This document shows, one piece after another, positions 52,147-61,111 of a stretch of 64,000 bases of DNA. Under the pieces are notes generated by a model that saw nothing but the letters and a program-made list of their open reading frames with translations, did not search any database and was not told where the DNA came from. Source of the stretch: DTKD01 sp964494345 (lineage in GTDB: Bacteria; Armatimonadota; UBA5829); contig CAZBSI010000009.1 in NCBI GenBank assembly GCA_964494345.1, positions 1 through 64,000 on the forward strand, given 5' to 3'. Made by a program: the position numbers and the translations under genes. Within the stretch, counting starts at the first letter, position 1. Each line of letters starts with the position of its first letter.

Positions 52147-52848
52147 ATGGCTAAGGTTGATATTCTGTCCATCGGAGCACACGCGGGGGATGCTGAGATA
52201 GCTTCCGGTATCGCCCTCGCTCATGAGGTGAATTGCGGCAAAAAGGTCGCGATGTGCCACCTCACATTAGGCGAAAAAGGCAACCCGAAAATGCCGATTG
52301 ACGAGTACACAGAGCAACGCCGGCAGGAAGTACAGGCCGCCGCAGACGTGATCGGTGCAAAGTGCTATGTGCTGCCCTGGTGTGATGCTGAGCTTCCTGT
52401 ATCGGATGAGGTCAAAATGGCCATAGCCGATGTGATTCGCGACTGCAAACCCAGCGTCATAATTACGCATCACTATAAAAGCATCCACAAAGATCACGTT
52501 AATTGCAATCTCAACGTCCCCGACGCTATGTTTTATGCGGGTCTCCGCACCATTAAGACCGACAAGGATCCTCACTACTGCCCAACGCTGTATTTCGCGG
52601 AGAATTGGGAGGACAAAGAGGATTATGTCCCGGATTTATATTTGGAGGTCACGGCTGAGGATATAGCCTTGTGGAAGGAAATGGCCTCCAAACACGCGCT
52701 GTTCCGCGGCGAGGTCGTGTCGTTTCCTTATATAGAATATTACGAGAAACTCGCGAGGGTGCGGGGGATCGAAAAATACATGCCATTAGCAGTAACCCTG
52801 GAACTGCCACCCGGCGCAAAAACCCGCAGGTTGACGAATATGGCGTAG
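52147..52848 (+). CDS. PIG-L (LmbE)-like protein with altered catalytic motif
   Basis: This is a 233-residue PIG-L-fold protein. Known deacetylases of this fold (MshB, BshB) carry A-H-P-D-D-E. Here the motif is AHAGDAE: His12 and Asp15 (zinc ligands) are kept, but the catalytic base position is Gly14. The second motif HKDH (113-116) is intact. Either a different residue acts as base or the protein has another activity; a subfamily with A-H-x-G-D is known to me only by recall. It is translated right after fabZ and followed by a sugar importer, so the substrate may be an acetylated sugar. Confidence 0.75.
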   Translation: MAKVDILSIGAHAGDAEIASGIALAHEVNCGKKVAMCHLTLGEKGNPKMPIDEYTEQRRQEVQAAADVIGAKCYVLPWCDAELPVSDEVKMAIADVIRDCKPSVIITHHYKSIHKDHVNCNLNVPDAMFYAGLRTIKTDKDPHYCPTLYFAENWEDKEDYVPDLYLEVTAEDIALWKEMASKHALFRGEVVSFPYIEYYEKLARVRGIEKYMPLAVTLELPPGAKTRRLTNMA

Positions 52849-52869
52849 CGCGGGGTACCTTGGAGGACT

Positions 52870-54159
52870 ATGAAATCTCGAATATTATTAATCGGCGTTG
52901 CGGCTGTTATGGTGGTTGGCTTGCTTGTCGCCGGTTGTGGCAACAAAAAACCCGGTGTTACCACCATACGCTTCACATCCTGGGGAAACGACGTTGAGGA
53001 ACAGAGCCTCCGTGCGCTCATAAAAGAGTTCGAAAAACGCAACCCCCACATCCGCGTGGAGGTCGAGATCACTCCCTGGTCGCGAATGCTGGATAAGCTT
53101 ATGATCTCCTCGGCCGGCGGCCGGCCGCCGGACGTCACAAGAATCAGCTCCGAATGGTTCCCGCCAATCGCGGCAAAGGGCCTGTTGGAGCCTCTGGATA
53201 AATACATCGAACGCGACAACTACGACCTCGACGATTTCTATCCTGAATCTATCGAGGGATGGGGCGTTTGGAACGGGCAGATCCTTGAGATTCCAACGGA
53301 CATCGACATATATGCGATGTACTACAACAAGGATATGTTCGACAAATACAAAATCCCATACCCCGACGAGACCTGGGATTGGGATAAATATCTCGAAGTC
53401 GCTAAAAAATTGACCATAGACACCAACGGCGACGGGCAAATCGACCAATGGGGCACCACTCTGGACATGTGGTGGCAGGATTATGTCTACGCCAACGGCG
53501 GCACAATCATAGGCCCGGATGCGGCGACTGGGGATGTGCAATGCACCCTCGATCAGCCAGCAGCCTACCAAGGCCTGCAGTTTATGGCGGATCTGATAAA
53601 CAAATATCACGTCTCTCCTACTGCCGAAGAGGCCGCAAATCAGGGCACCAGCAAGCTGTTCACCTCGGGCAGGATAGGGATGACGATCTCAGGCAGTTGG
53701 GCGGCGGAGCTTATTTATAAAAACGAGATCACCACATTCAAATACGACGTAGCTCCGATCCCCAAAGGCCCCAAGGCCCGCGTTTCCATCATCTGCGGGG
53801 CGGCTTATGCGGTGCTGAACAGATCACAGCACAAAGAAGAGGCGTGGGAGTTGGTCAAATGGATGACGGGCAAGGAATATCAGCGCGCTGCCGCTATGCG
53901 CTCGCAGATTATCCCCAGCCGCCGATCGGTAGCAGAGTCCGGCGCCTATCTCCACCTGGACGCAGACCCCAGAAACCGCGAGGCATTTCTATATATGATT
54001 CAATTCGGCAAGTCGGTGCCTCCGGTGTCGTGTGCGCCTGAGATGACACAGATTATCCAAAGCGAGTTAGACCTGGTGCGGCTCGGTCTGGAATCGGCCG
54101 AACAGGGGATGAAGAAGGTCAAGCCGAAGGTCGATCAGTTGCTGAGGCATAGGGAATAG
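52870..54159 (+). CDS. Sugar ABC transporter substrate-binding lipoprotein
   Basis: This is a 429-residue solute-binding protein of the UgpB/MalE cluster. A lipoprotein signal ends LVAGC with Cys23. The mature part begins with TIRFTSWGNDVEEQSLRALI and contains GQILEIPTDIDIYAMYYNKD and a late ISGSWAAELIYKNEI typical of carbohydrate binders. TTGGAGG precedes the ATG. Two permease genes follow at 2 bp and with a 4-bp overlap. The sugar is unknown. Confidence 0.9.
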   Translation: MKSRILLIGVAAVMVVGLLVAGCGNKKPGVTTIRFTSWGNDVEEQSLRALIKEFEKRNPHIRVEVEITPWSRMLDKLMISSAGGRPPDVTRISSEWFPPIAAKGLLEPLDKYIERDNYDLDDFYPESIEGWGVWNGQILEIPTDIDIYAMYYNKDMFDKYKIPYPDETWDWDKYLEVAKKLTIDTNGDGQIDQWGTTLDMWWQDYVYANGGTIIGPDAATGDVQCTLDQPAAYQGLQFMADLINKYHVSPTAEEAANQGTSKLFTSGRIGMTISGSWAAELIYKNEITTFKYDVAPIPKGPKARVSIICGAAYAVLNRSQHKEEAWELVKWMTGKEYQRAAAMRSQIIPSRRSVAESGAYLHLDADPRNREAFLYMIQFGKSVPPVSCAPEMTQIIQSELDLVRLGLESAEQGMKKVKPKVDQLLRHRE

Positions 54160-54161
54160 AT

Positions 54162-55076
54162 ATGGCAAAGAAAATCAAATCAAGACTCGAGCGTAAGGAG
54201 GCGATAGAGGGCTATCTGTGTATAGCTCCCTGGTTGTTCGGGTTCATATTCCTCACGCTGGGGGCGGTTGTGTTCTCGTTTTTTATGAGTCTGACCAAGT
54301 GGGATATGATCAACCCGGCCAAGTTCGTCGGGCTGTCCAACTACTCGACCATCATATTTGACGACGACAGGTTCAGGCAGTCTCTCAAGGTTACGGCCAT
54401 CTACGCGGGCTTCTCTGTTCCGTTGGGTTTAGTGTGTTCATTGGCTCTGGCGATGCTGCTCAACCTCAATGTCAAGGGAATGCAGTGGTTCAGATCTATT
54501 TTCTATATACCGGCCATTCTACCCGGCGCGGCGGTTGCTATGGTGTGGCAGATGGTCCTTCGTCCACAGCCCAGCGGCATATTCAACGCCATATTGGGCA
54601 AGCTATTCCACCTCCAGCCGATCCCGTGGCTCACCAGCCCGGATTGGGTGCTTAAATCCTTTATTATTATGAGCCTGTGGGGGGTAGGCGGCGGGATGAT
54701 CATCTATCTCGCCGGTTTGCAGGGGGTTCCGACGCAGTTATACGAAGCGGCTGAGATAGACGGTGCGGGAAGCTGGCAGAAGTTCAGAAACGTAACCCTG
54801 CCGATGATCTCCCCGACCCTGTTCTTCAACCTCATTATGGGCATAATCGGCAGTTTCCAGGTCTTTACCAGTTCGTTTATTATGACCCAGGGAGGCCCGG
54901 CAAACGCATCATTATTCTATGTTCTCTACCTGTATCAAAAGGCGTTCAAATACCTGCAGATGGGCTATGCATGCGCGCTGGCCTGGATATTGTTCGCTAT
55001 TATCCTCGCGCTCACGCTGTTCGTTATGACAAGTTCGCGCAGGTGGGTTTATTATGAAGCGGAGTTGAAGAGATGA
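54162..55076 (+). CDS. Sugar ABC transporter permease (MalF/UgpA type)
   Basis: This is a 304-residue inner-membrane permease with six helices. The EAA loop is visible as YEAAEIDGAGSWQKFRNVTLPM, which docks the ATPase; its core AAEIDGAG is canonical. It begins 2 bp after the binding protein gene and overlaps the next permease by 4 bp. Confidence 0.92.
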   Translation: MAKKIKSRLERKEAIEGYLCIAPWLFGFIFLTLGAVVFSFFMSLTKWDMINPAKFVGLSNYSTIIFDDDRFRQSLKVTAIYAGFSVPLGLVCSLALAMLLNLNVKGMQWFRSIFYIPAILPGAAVAMVWQMVLRPQPSGIFNAILGKLFHLQPIPWLTSPDWVLKSFIIMSLWGVGGGMIIYLAGLQGVPTQLYEAAEIDGAGSWQKFRNVTLPMISPTLFFNLIMGIIGSFQVFTSSFIMTQGGPANASLFYVLYLYQKAFKYLQMGYACALAWILFAIILALTLFVMTSSRRWVYYEAELKR

Positions 55077-55939
55077 GCACTGTGATTGCAAAGAAAAAAC
55101 ACAGACCCGGAGCGACTCAGAAGAAAACGTGGCGCGCGGTAGCATATACGACGCTGATTGTCGGCTCGCTGATCTCGTTAATCCCGTTTTTGTGGATGCT
55201 CGGAACTTCGTTTAAGGACCCGGCCAATGTATTCGCCGATCCTATCCAGATATGGCCGAAGCCGTGGCTATGGAGCAACTACGCGAAGGCGTTTTCCAAG
55301 CTGCCGTTTGCGCAGTATACGTTTAACACCTGCCTTATCACGGCGATCTCTATGTTCGGGCAGATGCTGTCGTGCGCACTGGTGGCGTTCGGGTTCGCGA
55401 GGATGCGATTCCCCGGCAGAAACGTGCTGTTCGTTACGCTGCTTGCCACTATGATGCTGCCGGCGCAGGTCACGATGATCCCGGTCTTTAAGATTTGGTC
55501 GACTCTGGGGTTTTACGACACTTTCGTCCCGTTGACCCTGCCCAGCTTCTTTGGCTCGGCTTTCTTTATTTTCCTTTTGCGGCAATATTATATGACTGTG
55601 CCGCATGAGATGGACGAGGCCGCGAGAATCGACGGCGCAAGCACGCTTCAGGTGTTTTATAAGGTCCTGCTGCCGCAGATTAAGCCCGCGCTTGCGACCC
55701 TGGCGATATTCTCGTTTATGAACAACTGGAACGACTTCCTCGGCCCGCTCATCTACCTGTCCAGCCCGGCAAAGCGCACCCTGGCGCTGGGGTTGTATGC
55801 ATTCCAGGGCCAATACGCCACCGACTGGAACTATCTAATGGCTGCGTCGGCTGTGGTTATGATGCCGCTGTTGATACTCTTCTTCTGCGGTCAGAAGTAT
55901 TTTATTCAGGGTGTAGTCATATCAGGCGTCAAAGGCTGA
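55073..55939 (+). CDS. Sugar ABC transporter permease (MalG/UgpE type)
   Basis: This is a 288-residue permease with six helices, the EAA loop MDEAARIDGASTLQVFYKVL, and the second conserved segment FMNNWNDFLGPLIYL. The start ATG lies within the TGA region of the preceding gene (ATGA). No ATPase gene follows, so a shared multi-sugar ATPase (MsmX type) encoded elsewhere is likely. Confidence 0.93.
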   Translation: MSTVIAKKKHRPGATQKKTWRAVAYTTLIVGSLISLIPFLWMLGTSFKDPANVFADPIQIWPKPWLWSNYAKAFSKLPFAQYTFNTCLITAISMFGQMLSCALVAFGFARMRFPGRNVLFVTLLATMMLPAQVTMIPVFKIWSTLGFYDTFVPLTLPSFFGSAFFIFLLRQYYMTVPHEMDEAARIDGASTLQVFYKVLLPQIKPALATLAIFSFMNNWNDFLGPLIYLSSPAKRTLALGLYAFQGQYATDWNYLMAASAVVMMPLLILFFCGQKYFIQGVVISGVKG

Positions 55940-55957
55940 CGATATAATTAAGTGCAC

Positions 55958-55977
55958 GGCCGGGTTCTATCCCGGCC
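55958..55977 (+). repeat. Family B-related hairpin, GGCCGGG type
   Basis: GGCCGGG and CCCGGCC enclose TTCTAT. It lies 18 bp after the permease stop and may also attenuate transcription. Confidence 0.65.
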
Positions 55978-55993
55978 AACTCAAAAAACGTAG

Positions 55994-56015
55994 TGGCCGG
56001 TTTCCATCCCGGCCA
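55994..56015 (+). repeat. Family B-related hairpin, TGGCCGG type
   Basis: TGGCCGG and CCGGCCA enclose TTTCCATC, with the CGTAG left flank seen in the 10727 and 10971 copies. Confidence 0.7.
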
Positions 56016-56040
56016 GCACAAAATTAACCGGGAGAACCCT

Positions 56041-57009
56041 TTGCCAGAGCTAAACATTTCAGCAATTCCTGAAATCACGGATAAAATCAAGGCCGAGGTC
56101 GCCAAGGCGGTGGTCGGCCAGGTTGAAGCTATCGACCAGATACTCGTCGCACTGCTCTGCGAGGGTCATATTTTGCTCGAAGGCGTCCCCGGGGTGGCCA
56201 AAACCCTGATCGCGCGTTGTGTCGCGCTTACTTTATCTGTAGATTTCAACCGGGTTCAGTTCACCCCTGACCTGATGCCCTCCGACGTTATTGGTACCAA
56301 CGTATACGATCCATCTACAGGCAAATTCACAATGCGGCAGGGGCCGATTTTCACCGGATTATTGCTAGCCGATGAGATCAATCGCACTCCTCCCAAAACT
56401 CAGGCCGCGCTGCTGGAGGCTATGCAGGAGAGGCAGGTCACTATCGACGGCGACTCCCGCGCACTAAGCCCGGCGTTTACGGTTATCGCCACTCAGAATC
56501 CAATAGAATATGAGGGCACCTATCCGCTTCCGGAGGCTGCGCTCGATCGGTTTATGTTCAAAACCATTGTGCCCTATCCTGCCAGGGAGACCGAGGTCGG
56601 AATGTTATCGCGTTATAACGACGGCTTCAACTCCGTTCGATTGGAGGATGCCGGCATAGAGGCAGTAGGCGACGCCAATCTGCTGCTTGAACTGCGTAGA
56701 ACCGTGACTGCGGTGCTCGCGGATCAGTCTATTGTGGACTACGTCGCGACTCTTGTAAGGCATACTCGCGACAACCCGGCCCTTATTTTAGGCGCCAGTC
56801 CGCGCGCATCGATCTGGCTTTTGCAGGGCGCGAAGGCGTATGCCGCCATGAACGGCAGAGAATTTGTAATACCGGACGATGTGAAGCAACTCGCTGCCCC
56901 TGTTCTGCGCCACCGGCTAATACTTCGCCCGGAGGCTGAAATCGAAGGCCTCACCGCCGACCGGGTCATAGAATCCACGCTTTCCGAGGTGGAAGTGCCC
57001 CGAAATTGA
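56041..57009 (+). CDS. MoxR-family AAA+ ATPase
   Basis: MoxR ATPases act as chaperones in assembly or activation of periplasmic and metal-containing proteins, usually with DUF58 and VWA-domain partners. The protein is 322 residues. Walker A is EGVPGVAKTL, Walker B LLLADEINRTPPKTQAALLE, sensor 1 VIATQNPIEYEGTYPLPEA, and a C-terminal lid follows. The open frame reaches 55993 only through the hairpin repeat. The TTG at 56041 with GGGAGA upstream is the chosen start. No DUF58 or VWA gene follows; the next gene is ppdK. Confidence 0.88.
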   Translation: MPELNISAIPEITDKIKAEVAKAVVGQVEAIDQILVALLCEGHILLEGVPGVAKTLIARCVALTLSVDFNRVQFTPDLMPSDVIGTNVYDPSTGKFTMRQGPIFTGLLLADEINRTPPKTQAALLEAMQERQVTIDGDSRALSPAFTVIATQNPIEYEGTYPLPEAALDRFMFKTIVPYPARETEVGMLSRYNDGFNSVRLEDAGIEAVGDANLLLELRRTVTAVLADQSIVDYVATLVRHTRDNPALILGASPRASIWLLQGAKAYAAMNGREFVIPDDVKQLAAPVLRHRLILRPEAEIEGLTADRVIESTLSEVEVPRN

Positions 57010-57189
57010 CCTCTAGCCCGTCCGTCTGTCTCTTTTGGAATTTATTCTTTGTGATTTTCCAAAAAATAAGAAGGACTACGGGTATTGAATCACTAACACT
57101 TAAAGTTGGTACATAATCGTCGTCGCCGGAGAGTTTGCTTTACTTGCCGCGACGATGTTATCGGTAACACTACAGGAGGATTTACTTAC

Positions 57190-59868
<2,679 letters not shown>

Positions 59869-59894
59869 GTCCGTTCAGGACTAAATAGCATGGC

Positions 59895-59922
59895 AGGTGG
59901 CGATCGCAGATCGCCACCTTTT
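59895..59922 (+). terminator. Terminator of ppdK formed by a family B-like hairpin
   Basis: AGGTGGCGATC and GATCGCCACCT form an 11-bp perfect stem with loop GCA and a T4 run, 27 bp after the ppdK stop. Confidence 0.8.
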
Positions 59923-60108
59923 AATATGTATGCTCTCGCTGATAGAAGCGCCGCCGATTATGTTATCCTGCGCGAAGTCGCAGGATCACGCCCCAACCTC
60001 TAACCTCCAACTTCCAACCTCTAAACGGCGATCTCCGAATCGCCACGTGCACCACTTAGTTCCAGTCACTACCCGACGCCGAACACATCGAGGCTTTCGC
60101 GTTTTCAG
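59923..60108. repeat. Short repeat tract with families B and C
   Basis: A family C hairpin (59967-59984, CCTGCG/CGCAGG) is followed by ACCTCCAACTTCCAACC repeats, a truncated family B hairpin (60027-60044, GGCGAT/ATCGCC) and a TTTCGCGTTTTC tract (60094-60105). Confidence 0.7.
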
Positions 60109-60840
60109 TCACTGCGTTGTGGCGCCGCCTGATATCAGCCTGTTTAATCCGGCGATTTTGCTGGACAATTCCTTGCCGCGGATAGCTGTGTATTCGGCGT
60201 TAATTATGATCGTTTTACTGAAGCATAGCGCCCTGAAGACGATGTTCATGTTATGTGTTATCGAAAGTGTGTCGTCGGTCAGGGTCCACCTGCTGACATC
60301 ATCACGAACCTTGCCGGATTGCCCGATTCCCAAAGGAGTGCCGTAGACTTTCAGAGTGCCTTCCCCTTTCGCTTCCAGGCATCCGGTTCCGATGCAGGTG
60401 ACTGTTTCGGTTAAAAGGTGCTCCTGTTTTTTTGGTTTTTTGTCCAGCAGCAATTCTCCGCTGCCGGTTATGGTGCTCACGGCTGAAAGACCATCTGCTG
60501 CTATTACGATTCTGATATTGGAGCCGCCTATTTTTGTCATCGCGCCTTTGGGGTCTGCGTCATAGTATATGAAGCTGGCTTCAAATGAGCCGTTGGGGTG
60601 TTTTTTAACAGTCGCCTGGAAGTATTTGTCTTCGAGCGGTTTGCCGCCTGTTGTTTGACGGCAGACTCCCACCCAATCCCCTTCGATGGCGCTGAAAAAC
60701 TCAGCCATTAAATTATGAGGCTGATTGCCGGCCTGGGCTGCTGCAACTGCCGGCATATTCAGAGTTAATGCAACGAAGATCAGCAAGGCTCGATGCAATA
60801 TTTTGCCTCCAAAAGCGTGAGCATATCTGAGTATATCCAT
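60109..60840 (-). CDS. Secreted hypothetical protein, 243 aa
   Basis: A signal peptide (residues 1-36, ending PAVAAAQAG) precedes a beta-rich domain with alternating strands: GDWVGVCRQTTGG, ATVKKHPNGSFEASFIYYD, and TLSITHNMNIVFRALCFSK. The strand pattern looks like a small lipocalin- or THAP4-like barrel, but this is an impression. The ATG at 60840 is preferred to the GTG at 60858 because GAGGG lies before it. It is convergent with ppdK and divergent from the M28-like gene. Confidence 0.65.
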   Translation of the reverse strand: MDILRYAHAFGGKILHRALLIFVALTLNMPAVAAAQAGNQPHNLMAEFFSAIEGDWVGVCRQTTGGKPLEDKYFQATVKKHPNGSFEASFIYYDADPKGAMTKIGGSNIRIVIAADGLSAVSTITGSGELLLDKKPKKQEHLLTETVTCIGTGCLEAKGEGTLKVYGTPLGIGQSGKVRDDVSRWTLTDDTLSITHNMNIVFRALCFSKTIIINAEYTAIRGKELSSKIAGLNRLISGGATTQ

Positions 60841-60934
60841 CTCATATCCCTCTAACACGCACCTTCGCTGTGCTAATCAGGCAAATAGGCTGGAATTGGT
60901 TGAAAAATGGTGAGAAATAGTGTGCAAAGGGTTG

Positions 60935-60964
60935 TTGCGTCACTATCTATTGCTGTGCTATAAT
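60935..60964 (+). promoter_or_regulatory. Promoter of the M28-like gene
   Basis: TTGCGT (60935-60940) and a consensus TATAAT (60959-60964) are 18 bp apart, leaving a leader of about 140 nt. Confidence 0.6.
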
Positions 60965-61111
60965 GCATCCACGCGATTGCCGACTGTAGGTTTCTCCACT
61001 TCGGGCAATTCGATTTTAAGACGTCTCACGATTCCCGTATGTTAATGCGTCGAATTATCCGGCGCGTCACATCGGATGGAATCCTTTTCCATATTATCCA
61101 GGGGAAGGAGT

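Noticed and set aside
57090..57118. Promoter TTGAAT...CATAAT before ppdK
   Set aside because: The spacing is about 21 bp and the boxes are weak; not supported enough to list.
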